A stretch of DNA of 7,839 nucleotides, from positions 1 through 7,839 of the forward strand of contig JASHVP010000195.1 in NCBI GenBank assembly GCA_030044475.1. The letters are read 5' to 3'. Each line of letters starts with the position of its first letter. Positions within the stretch are counted from its first letter, which is position 1. Origin of the DNA: Thermoplasmata archaeon (GTDB taxonomy: Archaea > Thermoplasmatota > Thermoplasmata > Lutacidiplasmatales > UBA184). The translations under genes and the position numbers were made by a program. This document shows, piece after piece, positions 1 through 5,688 of the stretch. The notes beneath the pieces are model-generated. The model was given only the letters and a program-made list of their open reading frames with translations. It had not been told where the DNA came from and did no database searches.

Positions 1-132
1 CAGGGCCCGGACCCGGTGCCCGCGGGCGAGGAGGGCCCGCGCCACGGCCCCTCCCTGTCGTCCCGTCGCCCCCGCGACCGCGACGGTGAGCGGCGGGACG
101 GCGGGCGCCGCCTTGGCCGTGCGGGCCGGCAT
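1..132 (-). CDS. NAD(P)-binding NmrA/atypical SDR-like protein, N-terminal fragment
   Basis: Reading the minus strand from the ATG at 132 gives 44 codons open to the window edge, so only the N-terminus is visible. After about 14 Ala/Pro-rich residues comes a beta strand (LTVAVAG) running into GATGRQGG at residues 21-28. This is the glycine-rich dinucleotide-binding turn (GxxGxxG: G21, G24, G27) of Rossmann-fold NmrA-like or atypical short-chain dehydrogenase proteins. A helix and the strand GHRVRAL follow, exactly as in that family, where the next residue is usually an Arg that contacts NADP. Such proteins act as redox sensors, NAD(P)-dependent reductases or epimerases; the fragment cannot tell these apart. 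The start is supported by an A/T-rich box about 30 bases upstream. The gene lies downstream of the thermopsin gene on the same strand but has its own candidate promoter. Confidence 0.8.
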   Translation of the reverse strand, partial: MPARTAKAAPAVPPLTVAVAGATGRQGGAVARALLARGHRVRAL

Positions 133-158
133 CGGGACTCGTTAGGTGCGGACCGGGG

Positions 159-166
159 GATAAGCG
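159..166 (-). promoter_or_regulatory. TATA-like box of the NmrA/SDR-like gene
   Basis: On the minus strand this reads CGCTTATC, an A/T-rich island in very GC-rich DNA, centred about 30 bases upstream of the ATG at 132. That spacing predicts a transcript leader of only a few bases. The rest of the 133-270 gap, between this gene and the thermopsin stop codon, shows no clear hairpin or T-run. Confidence 0.5.
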
Positions 167-270
167 TCTCGCGGAACGTCCGCGCGAGGGGGGCGGGCCG
201 CGACCGGAGCCGGCGACCGGGGGAGCGAACTCGAGGGGAAGGGGTTGGACGTCGAGCGGGCGCGCGCCGG

Positions 271-3200
271 TCAGGTCGCCCCGGGCGGCGGGGACCCTCC
301 GCCCTCGCTCCAGGGGGGTGTGCCCGCGCCGCCGCTCGCCGCCGGGGGCGCCGCCCCGCCCGACGGCGGGGTCGTGGCCGAGTAGGCGGTCATCGCGGGC
401 GGCTTGCGCGCCTTCCCCATGAAGTAGACCGTCGTGATGAGGAACACGACCGCAAGCGCCGCGAGGACCGCGATCAGCAGCCAGGCGGTCGAACTGATCC
501 CCGTGCTCGACGACGAGGACGAGGGCGAACTCGGCACCGCCGAGAACGAGACCGCGACGAGGGCGCTCGGGGCCGAGCCGGTGCCGGTCGCCGGGCTCGC
601 GGTGTAGCCGCTCGCCGTCACGGACCAGTTGAACGCCCCGACGACCGAGGTGGGGATCAGGAGCAGCGGCGTGACGGACGACAGCCGCACGGTCTGGCCC
701 CCCTGGGTGAACGAGACCGTCCACAGGGCCCCCGACGCGAGCCCGGTCTCGGAGAACGTCACCTGGCTCAACGCCGCGAAGGCGATCGAGGTCGTGGCGT
801 TCGCCAGCGACGTGACGGTCCCGGACGACGGGGTCGCGACGTAGCCGAGCGAGCTGACCGACCACGTGAACTGCACGTCCGCGGGGACGTCGACTGAGTA
901 CGACGAGGCGTTCGTCACGGTCGAGAAGTTCCCCGCGGCGCCGCCCTGCACGACGAGGGCCCAGCCGGTGCCGCTCGCGAGCCCCGCGACCTCGAACGTC
1001 AGCACCACCACGGGCACGAACGTGACGGAGGCGGTCGAGTTGCCGTCGACCGTCACCTTGCCGGACGCGGGGGAGGCGGTCCACCAGTCGGACTCCGCGT
1101 AGGCGTACCAGGTGTACGTCCCGTCCGCGACCTCCGACACGTTCAGGGTCGCGTCGGACGCGACCCCGCTGTTCACCTCGATGCCGGAGGCGTTGACCAG
1201 GTAGACGAACCAGGTCGTCCCGCTCGGCAGCCCGGACTCGGTGACCGTCAGCGTGTAGACGAGGCCGAACGTCACGTCGACGTCGCCGGGTCCGGTGACC
1301 GTCGCGATGACGTACGGGGCCGCGTAGCCCTCGGAGTACGAGTACGCGTCGAAGTAGTACGTGCCCGCAGAGAGCAGGAGGGTCGTCGAGGTCGTGTTCG
1401 TCGCGTTCCCGCCCGCGTACTCATCGAGCCCGCCGTAGACGTACGCCTCGATGCCCCACAGGGCGCCGGCGGGAAGGCCGGTCTCGACGACGGTGACCTG
1501 GTAGACCGGCACGAGCGTGAGCGGGTTGTAGTCGCCTCCGATGTCGATCCCGGGGCCGAACTCCGAGGTGTAGCCGGTGTACGGCAGGGTCGTGAACGGG
1601 TCGTCGCTCGTCCCGTAGTTCCACCAGTAGTTGCCGCCGATGCGCGGGCCGCCGATGATGTTCGGGCCGGCGGTCGCGGTCCACGGGACGTTCCACGACT
1701 CGGAGAAGTAGCACGTCCCACCGCCCAGGTACGCCGGGCAGGTCGGCGTCGAGAGGTAGAAGTAGTACGGGTCGTAGAACGGCGAGATCGCCGGTGCCAC
1801 CGTGTCGAAGATGTTGTTGAAGATGACGTCGCAGTACGTGTCGAAGTAGCAGGCGCTCGAGTTGTTCCCGCCGTAGGCGTCGACCGCGAGGTACGCCGCC
1901 CCGTAGTCCGCGTCGAAGATCCCAACGGACCCGTAGGCCGCCGCGACGGTCGCGTACGGGTTCGGGGAGACCGGGACCGACTCCGTGAACGTGTTGTTGT
2001 AGACGAGGTTGTCGGTGCCGCCGTAGAACCAGAGCGCGTTGCCGCCGGTCGAGAACGTGTTCTCCAGGACGGAACAGAGGGTGGCGTTCCAGAAGACGAC
2101 GTTGTAGGTCGAGACATCGGGTCCGAAGTACGAGTCCGCCCACCACCAGCCGCCGATCGCGTCTCCGCCGATCAGGGTCACATCGCTCACGTTCCAGAAG
2201 AGGAACTGCAGGTCGTTCGACCGCGGCAGCCCGTAGAACGAGAGGAAGTTCGACATCCAGCTCGGATAGTACGTCTGGAACGAGGCCGGGTGCCCGACCA
2301 CGACCGACACGGTCGTGTTCCAGAGGAGGATCCCCTCGAAGACCGGGAAGAGGAAGTCGTTCGCGATCCCGAACCAGGGGAAGACGGCGTCCGTCTCGGC
2401 CGGGGTGCCGATCGGGAAGAACTCGTCGGCGTACAGCACGTACGTCGCCCCGACCTCGACGGAGATGTTCGCGACGCCCGAGTTGTTCAGCGCCCAGAGC
2501 GGCGTGTAGACCCCCTCGAGGACGTCGGCGGTCAGGGGCAGGCTGATCGTCGTGAAGCTCGGGAGCAGCCCTCCGGAGGCGATCGTGAACGTCGCCTCGG
2601 CCGGCGCGTAGTTCGACTGGATCCCCACGACCGTGTACGTCCCGACGTTCAGCTCGTAGGCGTCCCCGTGGAGCTGGTCCGGCAGCCACTGGAACTCGCT
2701 CCAGTTCGTCGTGTCCCAGCCCGTGAAGACCGTGTTCCCGGGCGCGAGGAAGAGGAAGCCGTTCGACGGGGCGAGGTCGATGTAGACGTACCCGCCGTAG
2801 TTGTACTGCAGGCCGCCCTGCCCCGAGACGTTCCAGAGGCCGATCACGTTCGACGGACCCAGGGTGAGCCAGACGTTCGGCTGGGAGATCCCGGGCAATC
2901 CGGGCTCGTAGCCCCAGAGGGGGTTGACCCCGTAGGAGGTCTCGCCGGTGTCCGACCCGATCCCGTACGCGGAGGGGACCGTCTCGTAGCCGGGGACCGT
3001 GGCGCTCGAGTTCCAGTACTGGAGGCCCATGTACGCCTGCGACTGGAACGCGTCGAAGTTGCTGCCACCGCCCGGTCCGCCGAGGGTGAGCTCGAAGTCG
3101 TCGGGGAGCCCGATCGGATTGTAGGCGCTGCCGTTCGCCTCGTACAGCGGCGTCGGCGCCGCCGGGCCGCCCGTGACGGTCGAGTTGAAGATGGCGAAGT

Positions 3201-4077
3201 CGAACGAGCCGGAGTAGAACTCGGTCGCGTTCGAGACGGTGAAGTTGAAGAAGACCGCGTCCCGCCCGCTGATCTGCGACGAGTTGAGGAAGAGGTCCAG
3301 GGTGAACGGGTACGAGATCGTGATCGGGCCCCCGAGGCCGTAGTAGTACTCGGGTGCCACGACCGTCCCGTTCGGGCCGACCTGGTAGAACGTGTTGGCC
3401 GCGAGGGGCCCGCCGGAGAAGTTCCAGATGTTGCTGACGAAGAACAGCGAGTCGGAGTACGTCGAGTACTCGACGACGTTCTGCGTCCAGAACTGGTAGC
3501 CCGGGACCCCGAGGATCTGGACGTTGTTCAGGACGGCGTTCAGCTGGACGCCGTACTCATCGGGCCCGCTGATGTCCGCCGACAGGCCGTAGACGTCCTC
3601 CGGCTGGTACGTCCCCTCCAGGCTCGGGGTCGTCAGGGTGTAGGGGGTGATCGTCCCGGAGACGTTCTCCAGGCCGAGCTCGCCGATTCCGTACGGAGCG
3701 GGGCCGTTGCCGTAGAGGGGGGTGATGTGGCCGTTCGTGAGGGACGGGTGCGGGTTCGCGTTCAGGTCGGGCAGGAAGACGTCCTTCGGCGACACTCCCT
3801 TCGCCTCGATCGCGGAGAGCACTTCGCCCATCCGGCTGGTCGGCGCCGGCCCGGAGGGGGACGGGCTCGTCGAGGCCGTCGGCGACGCGCCCACGGCGAG
3901 CGGAGTGCTGGCCGACGGCGACGCGGCCGGCACCGAAGCAGCGGAGGTCGTCGACCCCGCGGTCGGAGCGGCATGGGACACCGGAGCGCCCACGGCTGCG
4001 ACGAGCCCGAGCGAGCCGATCAGTACGAAGATGGTTACGGCGACGGCCAGACTTGCAGTACGGCGAGTTCCCAGCAT
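271..4077 (-). CDS. Thermopsin-family (A5) membrane-anchored surface protein with beta-helix and Ig-like repeats
   Basis: This 1268-residue protein is predicted to be exported and fixed to the cell surface. Residues 1-36 form a signal peptide (RR, then a long hydrophobic stretch ending SHA). Residues 37-85 are a Ser/Thr/Pro/Ala linker. About 100-500 match thermopsin (peptidase family A5), including NGPAPYGIGELG near 125-135 and QLNAVL...FWTQNVV near 178-202. About 610-855 look like a right-handed beta-helix of the NosD type, with VTLIGG, VLENTF and LVYNNTF turns and an end-cap around GGNYWWNYGTSDD (814-826). Four Ig-like repeats span 858-1181. A poly-Ser linker (1182-1195), a membrane helix (about 1196-1220) and a Pro/Gly-rich cytoplasmic tail follow. 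Thermopsins are acid proteases, but their catalytic residues are not firmly established, so activity here is an inference; a surface-layer or adhesive role is also possible. The protein has 28 N-x-S/T sequons, only 5 Lys and 8 Arg, and all five cysteines lie in the beta-helix (668-789). The ATG at 4077 has a TATA-like box about 31 bases upstream. Confidence 0.88.
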   Translation of the reverse strand: MLGTRRTASLAVAVTIFVLIGSLGLVAAVGAPVSHAAPTAGSTTSAASVPAASPSASTPLAVGASPTASTSPSPSGPAPTSRMGEVLSAIEAKGVSPKDVFLPDLNANPHPSLTNGHITPLYGNGPAPYGIGELGLENVSGTITPYTLTTPSLEGTYQPEDVYGLSADISGPDEYGVQLNAVLNNVQILGVPGYQFWTQNVVEYSTYSDSLFFVSNIWNFSGGPLAANTFYQVGPNGTVVAPEYYYGLGGPITISYPFTLDLFLNSSQISGRDAVFFNFTVSNATEFYSGSFDFAIFNSTVTGGPAAPTPLYEANGSAYNPIGLPDDFELTLGGPGGGSNFDAFQSQAYMGLQYWNSSATVPGYETVPSAYGIGSDTGETSYGVNPLWGYEPGLPGISQPNVWLTLGPSNVIGLWNVSGQGGLQYNYGGYVYIDLAPSNGFLFLAPGNTVFTGWDTTNWSEFQWLPDQLHGDAYELNVGTYTVVGIQSNYAPAEATFTIASGGLLPSFTTISLPLTADVLEGVYTPLWALNNSGVANISVEVGATYVLYADEFFPIGTPAETDAVFPWFGIANDFLFPVFEGILLWNTTVSVVVGHPASFQTYYPSWMSNFLSFYGLPRSNDLQFLFWNVSDVTLIGGDAIGGWWWADSYFGPDVSTYNVVFWNATLCSVLENTFSTGGNALWFYGGTDNLVYNNTFTESVPVSPNPYATVAAAYGSVGIFDADYGAAYLAVDAYGGNNSSACYFDTYCDVIFNNIFDTVAPAISPFYDPYYFYLSTPTCPAYLGGGTCYFSESWNVPWTATAGPNIIGGPRIGGNYWWNYGTSDDPFTTLPYTGYTSEFGPGIDIGGDYNPLTLVPVYQVTVVETGLPAGALWGIEAYVYGGLDEYAGGNATNTTSTTLLLSAGTYYFDAYSYSEGYAAPYVIATVTGPGDVDVTFGLVYTLTVTESGLPSGTTWFVYLVNASGIEVNSGVASDATLNVSEVADGTYTWYAYAESDWWTASPASGKVTVDGNSTASVTFVPVVVLTFEVAGLASGTGWALVVQGGAAGNFSTVTNASSYSVDVPADVQFTWSVSSLGYVATPSSGTVTSLANATTSIAFAALSQVTFSETGLASGALWTVSFTQGGQTVRLSSVTPLLLIPTSVVGAFNWSVTASGYTASPATGTGSAPSALVAVSFSAVPSSPSSSSSSTGISSTAWLLIAVLAALAVVFLITTVYFMGKARKPPAMTAYSATTPPSGGAAPPAASGGAGTPPWSEGGGSPPPGAT
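535..1506 (-). repeat. Four tandem Ig-like repeat units in the thermopsin-like protein
   Basis: Residues 858-1181 contain four units of roughly 80 residues. Each opens with a variant of the same strand: VTVVETGLPAGALW (861), LTVTESGLPSGTTW (943), LTFEVAGLASGTGW (1026) and VTFSETGLASGALW (1106). The shared pattern is [VL]T[VF]xExGLxxGxxW, with the third unit diverging at the ExG step. Units close with a YxAxPxSGxVT-like strand and a final valine-rich strand. Repeats of this kind are common in archaeal surface proteins as stalks between a functional head and the membrane anchor. Unit boundaries are approximate and were drawn by eye. Confidence 0.75.
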
Positions 4078-4103
4078 GGGTACGAGATTTCTCTACGAGG
4101 GGG

Positions 4104-4113
4104 TTCTTAAACG
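4104..4113 (-). promoter_or_regulatory. TATA-like box of the thermopsin gene
   Basis: On the minus strand this reads CGTTTAAGAA, with the TTTAAG core centred about 31 bases upstream of the ATG at 4077. It is the clearest A/T-rich element in the 4078-4232 divergent intergenic region and predicts a leader of about five bases. Confidence 0.6.
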
Positions 4114-4198
4114 CTCGGCCGGACGGGGTTTGCGCGGGTCCGGCGCCGAATCCGCCGGCGGGGCCGGACGGCCCGGATCCGGACCCGGCTCCCGAGGC

Positions 4199-4209
4199 AA
4201 ACCCTTTAG
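4199..4209 (+). promoter_or_regulatory. TATA-like box of the SRPBCC gene
   Basis: AAACCCTTTAG is centred about 27 bases upstream of the proposed GTG start at 4233, the distance expected for a leaderless archaeal transcript. It helps fix the start at that GTG rather than at the much earlier in-frame ATG at 4053, which would overlap the thermopsin gene and its promoter. A perfect 10-base palindrome, CCGGATCCGG (4173-4182), lies just upstream and could be a binding site or chance in GC-rich DNA. Confidence 0.5.
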
Positions 4210-4232
4210 GGCTCGGCGCCGACCCGGGGCCC

Positions 4233-4691
4233 GTGCCCGAGGAGAGCCTCGACCCGATCCTCATCCAGGTCACCATCCCCCTCCCGATCCCGATGATCTA
4301 CGGCGCGTTCACCGACCCGGCCCATCTTACGGGGTGGCTCTGCGACGAGGCCCGGGTCGTGCCGAAGGTCGGGGGCGACTACGTCCTTCGGTGGGCGGCC
4401 CCCGTCGCCTTCGAGAGCGTCGGAACGATCCGGACCCTGACGCCCGACGTCGACCTCGGCTTCTCGTGGCTGGGGCCTCCGGAGTTCGCGGAGCTCATGA
4501 ACCGTCCCGAATCGCGGACGCGGGTCTACGTGCGGCTGCAGGAGTCTCCCGAGGGGATCGATGTCACGCTCGAGCACGAGGGATGGGTGTCGGGCGAGGC
4601 GTGGGAGGCGGCGCGCTCGTGGCACTTCCACTTTTGGGACGAACGGCTCCAGCGGCTGAAGGACTTCCTGATCCGCACGGCGTACGGCTGA
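4233..4691 (+). CDS. SRPBCC-superfamily (AHSA1-like) protein
   Basis: This is a 152-residue protein of the START-like SRPBCC fold, close to the AHSA1/CalC-type group. The N-terminal strand (LIQVTIPLPIP) leads into IYGAFTDPAHLTGWLCDEAR (about 22-41) and then VGGDYVLRW (46-54). This is the hallmark pattern: a helix with FTDPxxLxxW, then GGxYxLRW. The C-terminal part has VTLEHEGW followed by a long helix (SWHFHFWDERLQRLKDFL), which closes the hydrophobic pocket in this fold. The family includes ligand-binding, cyclase-like and Hsp90-cochaperone-like members, so the substrate cannot be stated. The 152-residue length is normal for a single-domain member. The GTG start is chosen because the homology begins right after it and a TATA-like box sits about 27 bases upstream. 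The gene is divergent from the thermopsin gene and ends three bases before the convergent zinc-microprotein gene, so it is probably monocistronic. Confidence 0.82.
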   Translation: MPEESLDPILIQVTIPLPIPMIYGAFTDPAHLTGWLCDEARVVPKVGGDYVLRWAAPVAFESVGTIRTLTPDVDLGFSWLGPPEFAELMNRPESRTRVYVRLQESPEGIDVTLEHEGWVSGEAWEAARSWHFHFWDERLQRLKDFLIRTAYG

Positions 4692-4694
4692 CCG

Positions 4695-4892
4695 TCACCG
4701 CTCGCCCGGGGCACCGGCCGGCGTGTACCGCCGGCACGACGACTCGCCGCAGAGGGCGCACGGCCCCGCGGCGTCGAGGCGAAAGCTCGCCGAGCCGCCG
4801 ATCGGCCGGACGACCATGTGGTGGGTCGGGAAATGGCCGCAGCGGCACCGCCCCTTCGGGGCGACGGACGGTCCCCCGCTCGGAGCGCCCAT
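4695..4892 (-). CDS. Probable zinc-binding microprotein (CxCGH...CxxC)
   Basis: This 65-residue frame has a spaced cysteine/histidine pattern that chance would rarely give: CRCGHFPTHH at 16-25 and CALCGESSC at 45-53. Together these supply two Cys pairs plus His20, His24 and His25, with a 19-residue spacer. This resembles a small treble-clef or zinc-ribbon knuckle; one zinc site is likely, and C53 could be an extra ligand or a free thiol. The ATG at 4892 has an A/T-rich box (4921-4929) about 33 bases upstream, the same spacing as at its better-supported neighbours. The gene fills almost all of the gap between the SRPBCC gene, with which it is tail-to-tail, and the GcvH/TusA-like gene, from which it diverges. 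Similar archaeal microproteins are usually of unknown function, and DNA or protein binding is possible. I recognise no specific family. The competing plus-strand frame here is an upstream extension of the fusion gene and shows no domain. Confidence 0.62.
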   Translation of the reverse strand: MGAPSGGPSVAPKGRCRCGHFPTHHMVVRPIGGSASFRLDAAGPCALCGESSCRRYTPAGAPGER

Positions 4893-4920
4893 GGGTGCGC
4901 GCGGACCGGACGACCTTCGA

Positions 4921-4929
4921 GATAAGTTT
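4921..4929 (-). promoter_or_regulatory. TATA-like box of the zinc microprotein gene
   Basis: The minus strand reads AAACTTATC, centred about 33 bases upstream of the ATG at 4892. It lies back-to-back with the plus-strand box at 4943-4950, so the two promoters share roughly 30 bases of DNA and could be co-regulated. Confidence 0.5.
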
Positions 4930-4942
4930 GCCTCCCCGCGAC

Positions 4943-4950
4943 CGCTAAAT
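4943..4950 (+). promoter_or_regulatory. TATA-like box of the GcvH/TusA-like gene
   Basis: CGCTAAAT is centred 28 bases upstream of the GTG at 4975, which fits a leaderless transcript starting at or next to that GTG. The other in-frame GTG, at 4963, is only about 16 bases away, too close for initiation from this box. This decides the start call. Confidence 0.5.
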
Positions 4951-4954
4951 CGGG

Positions 4955-4975
4955 CGGCCGGTGTGGCGCCGGCCG
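4955..4975. repeat. 7-bp inverted repeat at the expected transcription start of the fusion gene
   Basis: CGGCCGG (4955-4961) and CCGGCCG (4969-4975) are perfect reverse complements around a 7-base spacer. The dyad lies between the TATA-like box and the GTG start, where a repressor could block initiation. GC-rich DNA makes short dyads common, so an operator role is only a suggestion. Confidence 0.3.
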
Positions 4976-5673
4976 TGGACGTCGGCGGCTGTCCCCTCCC
5001 GGAGGACCGGCTCTACGACCTGGAGCACGACGTCTGGTGGGCCGCCGACCCGTCCGGCGACGGAAGCGCCCGGGTCGGGGTGCTCGGGACGCTCGCCGCC
5101 TTCGCCGGTCCGTTCCGCGAGGTGACGTTCCGGCCGGTCGACGGCCGGGTCGCGCGGGGACGCAGCGTCGCGACGGTCGAGAGCGCTCGGTTCACCGGCG
5201 CGGTCCGACTCCCCGTCGACGCCGTGGTCGTCGCCCGGAACGACGCGCTCCCCGCCCGCCCCCGACTGCTCAACGACGCCCCGTACAGCGACGGCTGGGT
5301 CGTGCGCGTGCGACCGGACCGGCCGGACGACCCCGCCCGTTTCCTCGAGAGCGCGGCCGCGGTGGCGGGGCGGCTCGCGGAACAGATCCGCGTCCGGCGG
5401 ATCCGGTGCTGGCCCCAGACGCCCGACCTCGAGCTGTTCGAGATCGGGATCGAGTGCTCGGCGGTGCTGACGGCGCTGAACGACGAGCTCGCCCGGCAGC
5501 CGGCCGGGACCGCCGTCCTCCTGGTCACCGACGACCCGACGAGCCCGATCGAGATGGTCCGCTGGTCGGACCAGACCGGCCACCCGGTGCTCGCGCACCG
5601 GGCGGAGGGGACCCTCCACCAGTTCCTGGTCCGGAAGGAGGCGCAGCCCCGTCCCCGCCGGCGGCGCCCGTAG
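4975..5673 (+). CDS. GcvH-like / TusA-like two-domain protein lacking the lipoyl lysine
   Basis: This 232-residue protein joins two carrier folds. Residues 6-114 follow the glycine-cleavage H protein: CPLPEDRLYDLEHDVWW (6-22, like the YxxEHxW entry), RVGVLGTLAAFAG (33-45), VESAR (68-72), then NDAL (89-92) and LLNDAPYSDGWVVRV (98-112, like the LxNxDPYxxGW end). In H proteins the lipoylated Lys is the last residue of ESxK; here it is Arg72 (CGG), and there is no Lys anywhere in this domain. After a helical linker (118-148), residues 151-221 resemble TusA sulfur carriers: FEIGIEC with Cys161 at the active-site position (CS instead of the usual CP), then TDDPTSPIEMVRWSDQTGH (185-203) and FLVRK (217-221). 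TusA hands persulfide sulfur between proteins, and GcvH-like lipoyl carriers work with TusA in sHdr sulfur oxidation. The protein is cytosolic and has 30 Arg but only 1 Lys. The convergent neighbour is a rhodanese. The GcvH call is strong, the TusA call is good, and the joint function is inferred. Confidence 0.78.
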   Translation: MDVGGCPLPEDRLYDLEHDVWWAADPSGDGSARVGVLGTLAAFAGPFREVTFRPVDGRVARGRSVATVESARFTGAVRLPVDAVVVARNDALPARPRLLNDAPYSDGWVVRVRPDRPDDPARFLESAAAVAGRLAEQIRVRRIRCWPQTPDLELFEIGIECSAVLTALNDELARQPAGTAVLLVTDDPTSPIEMVRWSDQTGHPVLAHRAEGTLHQFLVRKEAQPRPRRRRP

Positions 5674-5688
5674 GGCGCGGCCGCGGGC

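Noticed and set aside
16..897. A 293-codon plus-strand frame across the left edge
   Set aside because: It is Arg/Gly-rich without any motif and lies antisense to both the Rossmann-fold fragment and the C-terminus of the thermopsin-like protein.
2290..4110. A 606-codon plus-strand open frame antisense to the thermopsin gene, and a 422-codon minus-strand frame at 1421-2689
   Set aside because: Both translate to Arg/Asp/Gly/Pro-rich low-complexity sequence with no domain, and both overlap a gene with clear signal peptide, domains and membrane anchor. They are side effects of GC-rich codon use.
4053..4232. Upstream extension of the SRPBCC gene to an ATG at 4053
   Set aside because: The extra 60 residues are Pro/Gly/Asp-rich, overlap the thermopsin start and span the SRPBCC gene's own TATA-like box. 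The domain begins just after the GTG at 4233.
4723..4974. Upstream extension of the GcvH/TusA-like gene to an ATG at 4723
   Set aside because: The added 84 residues show no domain, run through the TATA-like box at 4943-4950 and lie antisense to the Cys/His-rich microprotein. H-protein similarity starts at about residue 6 of the shorter form.
4987..5001. CPLP near the N-terminus of the fusion protein (Cys6) as a second TusA-type CPxP active site
   Set aside because: It lies in the entry segment of the GcvH-like fold (CPLPEDRLYD), not at the end of a first beta strand as in TusA, so the resemblance is probably coincidental, although Cys6 could still be a useful thiol.
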